Source: Xanthobacteraceae bacterium (GTDB lineage: Bacteria > Pseudomonadota > Alphaproteobacteria > Rhizobiales > Xanthobacteraceae). Taken from it: 64,000 bases of DNA. Where the stretch lies: the NCBI GenBank assembly GCA_022841625.1, contig JALHRD010000020.1, forward strand, positions 39,735 through 103,734, read 5' to 3'. Positions 52,891 to 62,200 of the stretch are shown here, piece by piece (the stretch's first letter is position 1; each line of letters begins with the position of its first letter). Below the pieces are notes generated by a model. It was not told where the DNA came from, searched no databases, and was given only the letters and a program-made list of their open reading frames with translations. The position numbers were made by a program, and so were the translations under genes.

Positions 52891-54564
52891 CTAGATGACG
52901 CCATGACCTTTGATCTTATTCCGGCGCATGGTTGGCGAGGTCACCTGATCGGAAATCGGGACGTTCCAAATTTCCGCACTGTCTTGCATTTCGTAGTCGC
53001 GCAGCATGGCTGCGAGCCGACCGAGATCGGTCACATTGGTGCCGCGCAGGCCGAAGCCGTTTGCGATCGCGCCGAAATCCGTGCGGCCGAAGATGGCGCC
53101 GGAATCGTCGAGCCCGTCCTGGCGCAGTTTATGAATCTCGGCGCCATAGGCGCCATCGTTAAGCACGCAAATCAAAAGCTTGATGCCGTGCCGGCGCATG
53201 GTTTCGAGTTCTTGGATATGCATGATCAGGCTGCCGTCGCCTTCGATCAGCAGCACCTTGCCGTTCTTGCGGGCGGCGGCGACGCCCATGGCGATCGAGA
53301 TCGAATTGCCGATCGCGCCAAACTCGCGCAGCACATGGAAGTTCTCCGGCTTGCGGCCGCGCATATGGGTCTGGAAATAGGCCTGGTGGCCGGAGCCCGA
53401 AACCAGATCCCAGTCCTTCGGGATGACGCCATCGAGTTGCGCAATCACCTGGCGCGGATCGAAAGTGCCGGGCGCGATCGCGAATTCGGTCGTGTCGATC
53501 GGCATGGTTGCGATCCGCTCTGCGATCTTGGGCGAGCGATAGCCGGCGTTCTTAATGCCGCGCTTTTGCAATTCCTGCGTCACGGCTTCGGCGCCGGTTT
53601 TGGCGTCGGCCTTGATGAACAGGTGGGCGGCCTGCATGCCGTCGCGCAGTCCGAGCGGCCGCTCGTCGATTTGCACCGCGGTGGCCTTCGGGAACAGGGC
53701 GCCGCCGTCGACCGTGTAATAGGTCAGGCTTGCGCCGATCGCGATCACCAGATCGCTGTCGGCGAACAATTCGCGGGCGCCTTCGCCGGAAAATCCGCCC
53801 GCGACCCCGATGGAAAACGGGCTGGCGTCGAACATGCCGCGCCCCGGCAAAGTGGTGGCGAGCAGCGCGCCGGCGGTTTCCGCCAGCGCTTCGATAGCGG
53901 ATCGCGCGCCGGATGCGACCGCGCCGCGCCCGGCAATGACAATCGGCCGTTTGGCATTGGCGATCTTGTCGGCCAATAGCGCAACCGAATCGGGATTCGG
54001 CGGCGTGCGGCCAGGTTGCGGAATGTAGGATGCCGATGGTTTGTAGTCGCCGCCGGCAAAGGTCAGTTTCTGCAAATCATAGGGCACGCCAAGCACGGTC
54101 GGCCGACGCTCATAGCGCGCGACATAAAATGCCTCGCGGACATATTCGTGCATCAGTTTTGCGCTGTGCGCGCGCACATAATGCGCGCCGGTGGCGGTGA
54201 CCAGCGGCGCCTGCTCGATCGCCTGATTGTACCATTTGGCGTTGATCGGAGTTTCACCGGCAAACACCACCAGCGGGACCCGCGCCCGTACTGCGGTCGA
54301 GAGCGCGGTGATGATCTGGGTGACGCCGGGGCCGCAGGTCACCGAGGCGACGCCGGTTTTGCCGGTCGCGCTGTAATAGCCGATGGCCATGCCGCAGGCG
54401 CAGTGCTCGTGCCGGGCATGAAACACCTGCATGCCGTCGATCTTCGACATCGCGGTCGCCCAATGCATGTTGCCGTCGCCCATCAGGTTGAACAGCGCGT
54501 CGACGCCCTCGCTGGCAAAGGCCTGCGCGAGCATCTCGTAGATCGGCAAGTTGCTGTTGCTCAT
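52891..54564 (-). CDS. Thiamine-diphosphate-dependent enzyme (2-oxo acid decarboxylase/synthase type)
   Basis: A 557-aa enzyme of the acetolactate synthase/oxalyl-CoA decarboxylase family: cofactor-activating Glu53 in ARHEHCACGMAIGYYSATGK, GPGVTQIITALSTA, the ThDP-Mg motif EGDGSLIMHIQELETMRRHGIKLLICVLNDGAYGAE, and a middle domain around RPIVIAGRGAVASGAR. It heads a four-gene operon with a CoA ligase pair and acyl-CoA dehydrogenase. Substrate is not identifiable: an FAD motif like that of acetolactate synthase is not evident. Confidence 0.87.
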   Translation of the reverse strand: MSNSNLPIYEMLAQAFASEGVDALFNLMGDGNMHWATAMSKIDGMQVFHARHEHCACGMAIGYYSATGKTGVASVTCGPGVTQIITALSTAVRARVPLVVFAGETPINAKWYNQAIEQAPLVTATGAHYVRAHSAKLMHEYVREAFYVARYERRPTVLGVPYDLQKLTFAGGDYKPSASYIPQPGRTPPNPDSVALLADKIANAKRPIVIAGRGAVASGARSAIEALAETAGALLATTLPGRGMFDASPFSIGVAGGFSGEGARELFADSDLVIAIGASLTYYTVDGGALFPKATAVQIDERPLGLRDGMQAAHLFIKADAKTGAEAVTQELQKRGIKNAGYRSPKIAERIATMPIDTTEFAIAPGTFDPRQVIAQLDGVIPKDWDLVSGSGHQAYFQTHMRGRKPENFHVLREFGAIGNSISIAMGVAAARKNGKVLLIEGDGSLIMHIQELETMRRHGIKLLICVLNDGAYGAEIHKLRQDGLDDSGAIFGRTDFGAIANGFGLRGTNVTDLGRLAAMLRDYEMQDSAEIWNVPISDQVTSPTMRRNKIKGHGVI

Positions 54565-54703
54565 GGGGTTCCTGTCGATGCGGCGGTTACGGGCGGGGCG
54601 GGAGGGCGAACTCTCACATTATAGATAGCGGCCGGATAGATAGCGTCCGGATCGTGTTCCCGGCCGGAGCATCGCCGGGTGTCGCAAGCTGCGCATTCTT
54701 GGC

Positions 54704-54767
54704 GCAAGATTTTGGGGCAAGATCTTGGGGCAAGATCTTGGGGCAAGATCTTGGGGGCACGATCTTG
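54704..54767. repeat. 13-bp tandem array with AAGATCTT cores
   Basis: Five units of the 13-mer GCAAGATCTTGGG start at 54704, 54717, 54730, 54743 and about 54757. The middle three are identical; the first has ATTTT and the last ACGATCTTG. Each unit has the self-complementary AAGATCTT. It may be a slipped-strand expansion or a set of binding sites. Confidence 0.85.
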
Positions 54768-54781
54768 CGCGATCTTACAGT

Positions 54782-54937
54782 CTTACAGCAGAATCGAAAA
54801 AGCCGGGATTCTTGTGCTCTGCCATAGACTTGCACCGTCGATCTTTCACCATCTTGCAGCATGCTGTAAGACCGAAAAAGCCTGAATTCATTTGTTTTTT
54901 CAATTGCTTGAGCCATCGATCTTACACTCTTTCAGTT
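54782..54937. repeat. Degenerate 78-bp tandem duplication
   Basis: Two imperfect copies (54782-54859 and 54860-54937). Anchors CGAAAAAGCC, ATTC, CTTG and TCGATCTT recur at a constant offset of 78 bp. The GATCTT core resembles the adjacent 13-bp array, hinting at a shared origin. Confidence 0.7.
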
Positions 54938-55379
54938 TTTTTGCTGTCGCACCGGCTGCGCGTGCCGGAGGCGCGGCGCAGGCCTTCCGCGGCGGACTGC
55001 AAGTGACAGACCTTGGCACCGCAATGCGGTGAAGCCATGAAACGTCACGCAACGATGGGGACGTGTGGACCCCGTGGCGGTGCATAGCGTCGCGCCGCGC
55101 GCATCGCCGATGCATGAGAAGTGTCGATGCCGCGCGGCCAAGGTGCGCGTCGCGCGCTATCCCCATAAATCGTCATGAGAAGTGGGCCGCATACGCGCAG
55201 GGTCTTTGACCGGTCGCGATAGGGTTACCGAATGCTCAGCGTGATATCGGTATGTTCGCGAAGCATCTCAGGGAATTCGGTCCTAATATTCGCCCTTTTT
55301 GCTTGACACCCGGCGGGGCTGCTAGAAAGCATGCCACTAACCGCAATCGATATCGCAACCGACCGCTGAAAGGTGGAAA

Positions 55380-56747
55380 ATGCTCCGCTCATTGACCGCA
55401 GCTTCGATCGCCGCGTTTGCGTTGCTGCCGTGCGTCGCTTTGGCTCAAGGCCAAGCCAAGGGGCCGCCGCCGCTGCCGGAGGGCGCGGGCAAGCAGCAGG
55501 TCGAAGCGGTTTGCAGCGGTTGCCATGTGACCGGCCTGATCAATAACAGTTCCGGCTATACCCGCGATCATTGGCGGCAGTTGATCGCCACCATGATGGA
55601 CCTTACGCCGTCGGCGGATACCCACAATGCAGTGCTCGATTATCTCGCCACCAATTTCCCGCCCCATACCCGGCGCGCGCCGACCCTGGTGTCGGGCAAT
55701 TACGACATCAAGCTCACCGAATGGGTGCTGCCGCAGCTCGGCCAGCGCACGCGCGATCCGATCCAGCATGCCGACGGTTCGATCTGGTATGCCGGCCAAT
55801 ATGGCAACTTGATCGGACGGCTCGATCCGCGCACCGGCCAAGCGAAGGAATATCCGCTGCCGCCGAATGCGATGCCGCACACCGTGGAACTCGATGCCCA
55901 GGGACGCCCTTGGTATTCCGGCAACAAGAACGGCACCATCGGTTGGATCGATCCGGCGTCCGGCAAGGCGACCGTTTACAAGATGCCAGATCCGAAGTCG
56001 GATCCGCACACGCTTGCCTTCGACAAGAACGGCATCGTGTGGTTCACATTCCAGGCGTCCAACTTGATCGGCCGGCTCGATCCGGCGACCGGCGACTTAA
56101 AGGTCGTCCCGGTCGCGGCGCAGCGCTCGCAGCCCTATGACATCAAGATCGACGCCGAGGGCACGCCTTGGGCCTCGTGCAATGCCCGCCCGTGCCTGCT
56201 CAAGGTCAATCCGACCACCATGGAAGTCACCGAGGTACCGCTGCCGCTGCCGGGAACCACCGTGCGTCGTTTTGCGATCGCGCCCGACGGCATGATCTGG
56301 TTTGTGAATTCCGGTCGCGGCCAACTCGGCCGGCTCAATCCGAAGACCGGCGAGATCAAGGAGTGGGCGTCGCCATCGGGCTCGCGCTCGCATCCTTACG
56401 GCATCGTCTTCCTGGATGGCGCCGTCTGGTACAATGAATCGGCCATGCGGCCCGACGCGCTGGTGCGCTTCGATCCGGCGACCGAGACCTTCCAGAGTTG
56501 GCCGATCCCGTCCGGCGAAATCTATGCCGGCCATCTGCGCAATGCGCGCACCACGCGGGAAGGCAATATTCTGATCCATCAAACGTCGACCAACCGGATC
56601 ATCCAGGTGACGCCGCAGCGCCGCGCCGCGCCGCGGCGCGGTAGTGGAGTGGATTTGACATTCGCTACCCACCTGGCAGCAAGCACGCGATGCGGATGTC
56701 AAATCCAAAACTCCACTAGCAGCATATACTTGCCAGTGGTCCTTTGA
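55380..56747 (+). CDS. Exported cytochrome c-Vgb-like beta-propeller fusion with repeat-derived C-terminus
   Basis: A 455-aa exported protein: signal MLRSLTAASIAAFALLPCVALAQ, haem motif CSGCH in EAVCSGCHVTGLINNSSGYTRDHWRQLI, then a virginiamycin-B-lyase-like (Vgb/NHL) propeller with blades such as IWYAGQYGNLIGRLDP, PWYSGNKNGTIGWIDP, VWFTFQASNLIGRLDP and IWFVNSGRGQLGRLNP. Vgb-like propellers are common and need not act on antibiotics; the haem suggests a redox role. The final ~35 residues (GVDLTFATHLAASTRCGCQIQ...) are encoded by repeat copy B, so the native stop has probably been lost. Confidence 0.85.
   Translation: MLRSLTAASIAAFALLPCVALAQGQAKGPPPLPEGAGKQQVEAVCSGCHVTGLINNSSGYTRDHWRQLIATMMDLTPSADTHNAVLDYLATNFPPHTRRAPTLVSGNYDIKLTEWVLPQLGQRTRDPIQHADGSIWYAGQYGNLIGRLDPRTGQAKEYPLPPNAMPHTVELDAQGRPWYSGNKNGTIGWIDPASGKATVYKMPDPKSDPHTLAFDKNGIVWFTFQASNLIGRLDPATGDLKVVPVAAQRSQPYDIKIDAEGTPWASCNARPCLLKVNPTTMEVTEVPLPLPGTTVRRFAIAPDGMIWFVNSGRGQLGRLNPKTGEIKEWASPSGSRSHPYGIVFLDGAVWYNESAMRPDALVRFDPATETFQSWPIPSGEIYAGHLRNARTTREGNILIHQTSTNRIIQVTPQRRAAPRRGSGVDLTFATHLAASTRCGCQIQNSTSSIYLPVVL
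56626..56641. repeat. Perfect 16-bp GC palindrome near the Vgb gene end
   Basis: CCGCGCCGCGGCGCGG reads the same on both strands. It lies just before repeat copy B, inside the extended reading frame, perhaps at the repeat boundary or the site of the original gene end. Confidence 0.6.
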
Positions 56748-56798
56748 TTCTAACATTCGTAAAATCGCCCGCGGAAATGGGATGCGAATGTTAGAATC
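56643..56798. repeat. Three-hairpin dispersed repeat, copy B
   Basis: 156 bp, matching 37722-37877 end to end. Hairpin 1 (56643-56717) has arms AGTGGAGTGGATTTGACATT and a 3-nt-longer complement; hairpin 2 (56713-56739) is CCACTAGCA/TGCCAGTGG; hairpin 3 (56746-56798) has perfect 14-bp arms GATTCTAACATTCG/CGAATGTTAGAATC. Substitutions in copy A weaken arms 1 and 3, so copy B looks closer to the ancestral form. Confidence 0.88.
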
Positions 56799-57086
56799 GG
56801 ACCGCCAGGCTCCCGGTCGCGCAAGCTCGATGGGTCCGGTCCCCGCGCGGATCGGGCCCATCGCATTTTAGGCGCCTTCCAATTGTGCTTGGGGATCAAT
56901 TCCTTAAGGCATTCCTTAACAAGCGCTTGTGTTTGCAACATTAAATATCGGCGTCTGCTGTCGATATTTTTACGAATTGCCACTAAATATGCGTAGTTCG
57001 GGCGCCTGATGGAGGTTCTGGACTGTCAGCGCGTCGATGCTTAGATTCATGCTACGTGTAATACGATTACGATTCCCGGTGAACCT
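56748..57086. other. Intergenic region before the metal-efflux operon
   Basis: The 339-bp gap contains the third hairpin of repeat copy B at its left end. The remainder is AT-richer around 56920-57000 and probably contains the promoter of the efflux operon; no boxes or regulator site were assigned. Confidence 0.5.
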
Positions 57087-57518
57087 GTGAGCCGTCGCCT
57101 TCTTTCACTGTTCGGACGTTGGACCGCCGGTTTGGCGGTGGCGGCCGTGTTTGTGCTTGGCGCCGTACCGGCGCTCGCCCATTCCGGTCACCAGCATGCG
57201 GTGTCGGCGCCGGTGTCATTGAACGATCACAATCAGCAGCACCGGAACTATTGGCACGACGCGTCCGGTGATCAAGCGGTCGCAAGCGATCATCAAGCGG
57301 TTGCGAGCGACATGTGCGACGGCTCCCAAGGTGCCGGCGCGCATGGTTCCGGCGCCGATTGCTGCGCATGCTGTGCGGTCGCGGCGCTGTCCTGCCTTGC
57401 CGCCGAGGTCGCGCCCTTCGTGCTGTTGCAAGGCACGCTCGCCGCCAGTACGCGTCGCGGCGACGGCATCGTGCCTGACGGCCTCCAGCGGCCACCAAGA
57501 CCCATCGCAATCACCTGA
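57087..57518 (+). CDS. Exported His/Cys-rich small protein of the metal-efflux operon
   Basis: A 143-aa protein starting at GTG, with an N-terminal hydrophobic signal (WTAGLAVAAVFVLGAVPALA) followed by His-rich sequence (HSGHQH, NDHNQQHRNYWHD, SDHQAVASD) and the cluster ADCCACCAVAALSCL. The DQAVASDHQAVASD segment is a short internal duplication. Such small His/Cys proteins often precede RND metal pumps and could buffer or sense metal in the periplasm. No family is recognised with certainty. Confidence 0.68.
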   Translation: MSRRLLSLFGRWTAGLAVAAVFVLGAVPALAHSGHQHAVSAPVSLNDHNQQHRNYWHDASGDQAVASDHQAVASDMCDGSQGAGAHGSGADCCACCAVAALSCLAAEVAPFVLLQGTLAASTRRGDGIVPDGLQRPPRPIAIT

Positions 57519-57572
57519 CCGCGCGCAGCTCCGGTGCTGCGACGCGGGTCGCGGCATTTTCTGGGGTTGTAG

Positions 57573-59273
57573 ATGATCAATACGCATTTAATTCGAGCCC
57601 GTGGTGGCTCACGTCGTGGCGCTTTAGGCGCGATCGCCGGCCTGGCGATGGCGTTGCTCGCGGTGCTGATGCCCGTCGGCTTCGCGCACGAAGGGCACGA
57701 CCACGGGCCGTCCGAAACCGCCATGGGTCCGATCGCGCCGCGCGTTGCCGCGCATTCCGATGCTTATGAACTGGTCGGTGTGCTGCGCGGCGAGCGGCTG
57801 CTGATTTACCTCGATCGGTTCGCGAGCAATGAACCGATCGCCAATGCTTCGGTCGCGGTCACGGTCGGGGACGACTCCCAGGCGATCGATGCCGAGGCCA
57901 CCGCCACCGGCGCTTATGCCATCACGTCGCCGCGTTTCCGGACCGCCGGTCGGTTGGAACTGGTGTTCGCGATCACCGATGGGGCGGACAGCGACCTGCT
58001 GGTCGGAATGCTGACCGTGCCGTCGGTCGCCGCGGGCGGCGCGGCTGCGCTGCGCAATTGGCTGCCGGTTTTGCCGCTCTGGCAGACAGTGCTGCTGGCG
58101 GTGGCGAGCGCGGGCTTCGCATTGTATGGCGGCTATCTCTTGCTGCGGCGCTATTTCTTACAGGGCGTGGCGACCGCGATGATCGCGGTCGCGGGCCTTG
58201 GCCTGCTGTTCGAAACCGCGCGCGGCCATGGCGGCGGCAATAATCCGTCCGCCGCCGAGGCAGCGGCGGTGGATTCACCGCGCCGGTTGCCGGACGGGCA
58301 TGTCTTTGTCCCTAAGCCGACCCAGCGTCTGCTCGACCTGCGCACCGAACAGCTCACGCCGCAGGCGGCGCAACGCGCCGTCAGCCTGATCGGGCGGGTG
58401 ATCGCTGATCCGAACCGCACCAGCCTGGTGCAAAGCATCAATGGCGGCCGGGTGATCGCGCCCGACACCGGCCTGCCGCGGCTTGGTCAGGTGGTGCGGA
58501 AGGGTGACCTGTTGGCCCGCATCGAGCCAACGGTGCCGCAGGCGGATCGCACCACCATCCTGGAAAAACTTGGCGAGGTCGAGCAATTGATCGCAGTCGC
58601 GGAAGCGCGGCTGCGCCGTGCCCGCGTGCTGGCGGAAAAGCAGGTGGTGTCGCAGAGCCAGGTGCTCGACTCCGAGATCGAGCTCGACGGCCTGCGCCGG
58701 CGGCGGCAAGTGCTGCTCGAAATCCGCACCGAGCCGGAAGTGCTGCGCGCCGCGACCGGCGGTGTCATCGCGGCGGCGCGGGTGGTGCCGGGGCAGGTGG
58801 TGCAGGCGCAGGATGTCCTGTTCCAGATTGTCGATCCCACAAGCCTGTGGGTCGAGGCGCTGGTGTTTGGCGAGATCGACCCGGCTTCGCTCGGGCAGGC
58901 CACCGCCAGCGCGCCCGGCCGGCCGGCGCTGAACCTGCGGTTCCAGGGCTTCAGCCACGCCCTGCAGCAGCACGCAACGGTGGTCCAATTCGCGATCGAA
59001 AATCCGCCGGCCAATCTGAGTGTCGGTCTTCCGGTCAATGTCATGGCACGCAGCGGCGCGCCGGTGACCGCGTTGCTTGTGCCGAAGGATGCGGTCGTGC
59101 GTAGCGCCAACGGTGAAACCATGCTGTGGCAGCATGAAAACGCGGAGATGTTCGCACCGCGGCCGGTGCGGATTGCGCCGTTCGATGCGGCGCGCGTGAT
59201 CGTCGAAGACGGCGCTTCCAAGGGCGAGCGGATTGTGGTGCGCGCCGCCGATCTCGTGAACCAGGTTCGCTAG
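57573..59273 (+). CDS. RND efflux periplasmic adaptor (CusB/CzcB type) with extended N-terminus
   Basis: A 566-aa adaptor longer than usual (about 400). The N-terminal part has a signal-like helix, HEGHDHGPSE, a beta-sandwich-like domain (DAYELVGVLRGERLLIYLDRF...) and two helices (VLLAVASAGFALYGGYLLL, ATAMIAVAGLGLLFETARG). The adaptor core follows: RAVSLIGRVIADPNRTSLVQSINGGRVIA, helical hairpin EKLGEVEQLIAVAEARLRRARVLAEKQVVSQSQVLD, barrel and membrane-proximal domain. It is followed by the pump gene after 12 nt. Confidence 0.88.
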   Translation: MINTHLIRARGGSRRGALGAIAGLAMALLAVLMPVGFAHEGHDHGPSETAMGPIAPRVAAHSDAYELVGVLRGERLLIYLDRFASNEPIANASVAVTVGDDSQAIDAEATATGAYAITSPRFRTAGRLELVFAITDGADSDLLVGMLTVPSVAAGGAAALRNWLPVLPLWQTVLLAVASAGFALYGGYLLLRRYFLQGVATAMIAVAGLGLLFETARGHGGGNNPSAAEAAAVDSPRRLPDGHVFVPKPTQRLLDLRTEQLTPQAAQRAVSLIGRVIADPNRTSLVQSINGGRVIAPDTGLPRLGQVVRKGDLLARIEPTVPQADRTTILEKLGEVEQLIAVAEARLRRARVLAEKQVVSQSQVLDSEIELDGLRRRRQVLLEIRTEPEVLRAATGGVIAAARVVPGQVVQAQDVLFQIVDPTSLWVEALVFGEIDPASLGQATASAPGRPALNLRFQGFSHALQQHATVVQFAIENPPANLSVGLPVNVMARSGAPVTALLVPKDAVVRSANGETMLWQHENAEMFAPRPVRIAPFDAARVIVEDGASKGERIVVRAADLVNQVR

Positions 59274-59285
59274 GAGCGCGGGATC

Positions 59286-62200
59286 ATGTTCAACATCCTG
59301 GTCTCGGCAAGCCTGCGCAATCGGCTGTTCGTTCTGGCGGCGGCGCTGATCCTGGTTGGCTACGGCGCCTTTGTGCTGCCGCGGATTCCGGTCGACGTGT
59401 TTCCGGATCTCAACCGCCCGACGGTGACGCTCTTGACCGAGGCCGAGGGCCTGGCGCCGCAGGAGGTCGAGCAGCTCGTCACCTATCCGATCGAGACCGC
59501 GATGAACGGCATGCCCGGCGTGATCCGGGTGCGCTCGGTGTCCGGCGTCGGCCTGTCGGTGGTCTATGTGGAATTCGACTGGGTCACCGACATCTATCGC
59601 GCGCGCCAATTGGTGTCGGAACGGCTGGCGATGATCCGGGAAACGCTGCCGCGCGGCATCAATCCGCAATTGGGGCCGGTGTCCTCGATCATGGGCGAGA
59701 TCATGCTGGTGGCGCTCACCAGCGATGGCCGCGCGTCGCCGATGGAGGTGCGCGAGATCGCCGATTTTATCATTCGCCCGCAGCTTTTGGCGTTGAGCGG
59801 CGTGTCGCAGGTGATCCCGATCGGCGGCGAAGTGCGCCAGTATCGGGTCACGCCGAACGTTGCCACCATGCAGGCGCTCGACGTTGCGCATGAGCAGATC
59901 GAGCAAGCGGTCGCGCGCTTCGGCACCAATACCGGCGGCGGCTTTGTCGATCAGAGCGGCCGCGAATACCTGATCCGCAATGTCGGCTTGACCCGGCGGC
60001 TTGAGGATCTCGCCAATACGGTCGTGCTCTATCGCAATAACCAGCCGATCTTGCTTAAGCAGGTCGCGGCCGTCGAATTTGCGCCGCGCGTCAAGCGCGG
60101 CGACGCCGGTTATCAAGGCGAGCCGGCGGTCATTGTCGGCGTTCAGAAGCAGCCGAATGCCGACACTGTGGCGCTGACCCGCCGGATCGAGGCCGCGCTT
60201 GGCGAGATTCAGAAAACCCTGCCGCCGGGCGTGTCGGCGACCAACATCCAATTCCGCCAGGCGACCTTCATCGAAACCTCGATCGGCAATGTCCAGCGCG
60301 TGCTGATCGAGGCCGCCATCGTGGTCGCGATCGTGCTGTTCGTGTTCCTGATGAATGTCCGCGCCACCGCGATTTCGCTTATCGCGATTCCGATCTCGAT
60401 CCTGATCACGGTGCTGGTATTCCGCGCGTTCGATCTGACGATCAACACCATGACGCTCGGCGGGCTGGCGATCGCGATCGGCGAGCTGGTCGACGACGCG
60501 GTGGTGGGGGTGGAAAACATCGTGCGGCGGTTGCGGCAGAACCAGCTGTTGCCGAATCCGCGCCCGGTTATCGAAGTTGTCGTTTCGGCGAGCCAGGAGG
60601 TGCGATCCGGCATCATCTACGCCACCATGATCATCGTGTTGGTGTTCGTGCCACTGTTCGCGCTGTCCGGGATCGAGGGTCGCTTATTCGCGCCGCTCGG
60701 CATCGCCTATATCGTCTCGATATTTGCCTCCCTGGTGACGTCGATCACGGTGACGCCGGTTCTCGCCTACTACCTGCTGGCGGGACGCAGCCACGCCAAC
60801 GAGGGCGACGGCTATGTCGTTCGGCATTTGAAGCGCGGCTATGCCGCGCTGCTGCAATGGGCGTTCGCGCATCGATCGGCGGTGTTCGGCACGGTCGCCG
60901 CCGCCGTCGTGGTTGCGGCCATCGCGGCGATGCTGATGCCACGCAGCTTCTTGCCGCCGTTTAACGAGGGCACGCTGCTGGTCACGGTCCAGTACAATCC
61001 CGGAATCTCGCTCGCGGAATCGCACCGGCTCGGTTTCATCGCCGAACGGATTGTCGCGCAGGTGCCGGAGGTGCGCTCGGTCGGCCGCCGGACCGGCCGC
61101 GCCGAACTCGATGAGCATGCCGAGGGCGTTCACAACAGCGAGCTGGATATCGACCTCGCCCGTTCGGCGCGCCCCAAGGAAGCCGTCTATGCCGAGATCC
61201 GCGCGCGGCTTTCGGTCCTGCCATTGTCGATCAATATCGGCCAGCCGATTGCCCATCGTCTCGACCACATGCTGTCCGGCGTGCGGGCGCAGATTGCGCT
61301 GAAGATCTACGGCGAAGACCTCGACACGTTGCGACGTCTGGCGGAAACGCTGCGCGTGCGGCTCGCCGGCGTCGCCGGCCTGGTCGATTTGCAGGTCGAA
61401 AAGCAGGTGCTAATTCCGCAGGTCCGTGTCCGCATGGATTACGAACGCGCGGCGCTTTACGGCATGACGCCGGCCGCGATCGGGCAGGCGCTTGAGGCGA
61501 TGTCGAATGGCCGGCGGGTGTCGCAGATCGTCGACGGCAACCGCCGCTTCGACGTGGTAATGCGGCTTGCCGATCAGGACCGTTCGACCACCGGTCTTGG
61601 CGATCTCTTGATCGCAACGCCGTCCGGCCATGTGCCGCTGCGGTTTCTGGCGGAGATCGAAGAGGGCGACGGCCCCAACCAGATTCAGCGCGAAAACGCC
61701 CAGCGGCGCATCGCGGTGTTCGGCAATGGCGACGGCAAGCGCGACATGGCCGCGATCATCGCCGATATCCGCCGCATCGTGGCGGAGGGTAACTGGCCGC
61801 AGGGCTACACCACCCAATTGGAAGGCACGTTCCAGGCGCAGGAGGAAGCCTCGCTGCGGATCGGGGTGTTGTCGCTGCTGTCGTTGGCGCTGGTGTTCAT
61901 CGTCCTCTACAGCCGCTACAGTTCGACCACGCTGGTCCTGATCATCATGGCGAACATTCCGCTTGCCCTGATCGGCAGCGTCATCGCGCTTTATGTCGCG
62001 GGTCAGTCATTGTCGATCGCTTCGATGATCGGATTTATCACGCTTGCCGGCATCTCGGCGCGCAACGGCATCCTCAAGGTGTCCCATTACATCAATCTGG
62101 CGCTGCACGAAGGCGAACAGTTCGGTCGCGATCTGGTGGTGCGCGGCTCGCTGGAACGTCTGACGCCGGTGCTGATGACCGCGCTGGCGGCGGGCCTGGC

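Larger units (their letters stand above)
54565..55379. other. Long intergenic region with tandem repeats
   Basis: This 815-bp divergent region is the longest gene-free stretch. It holds a 13-bp array (54704-54767), a degenerate 78-bp duplication (54782-54937) and, closer to the Vgb gene, only ordinary sequence. Frames reading through the arrays produce low-complexity peptides and are not considered genes. No tRNA or small RNA was recognised. Confidence 0.6.

Noticed and set aside
52750..53979. 409-aa open frame antisense to the ThDP enzyme
   Set aside because: His/Gln/Arg-rich shadow; the sense frame has the ThDP motif and catalytic Glu.
54704..54767. CRISPR array
   Set aside because: Units are 13 bp head-to-tail without spacers, and no cas genes are in the window.
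54614..54916. 100-aa frame through the tandem repeats
   Set aside because: The peptide is a translation of the 13-bp array and 78-bp repeat with no ribosome-binding site or domain.
55380..56747. Calling the propeller gene an antibiotic-inactivating virginiamycin B lyase
   Set aside because: The Vgb-like fold is shared by many propellers, and the CxxCH haem domain and export signal point to a redox role.
58275..60251. 658-aa open frame antisense to the RND adaptor and pump
   Set aside because: Product of high GC and codon bias; the sense genes are typical full-length RND components.
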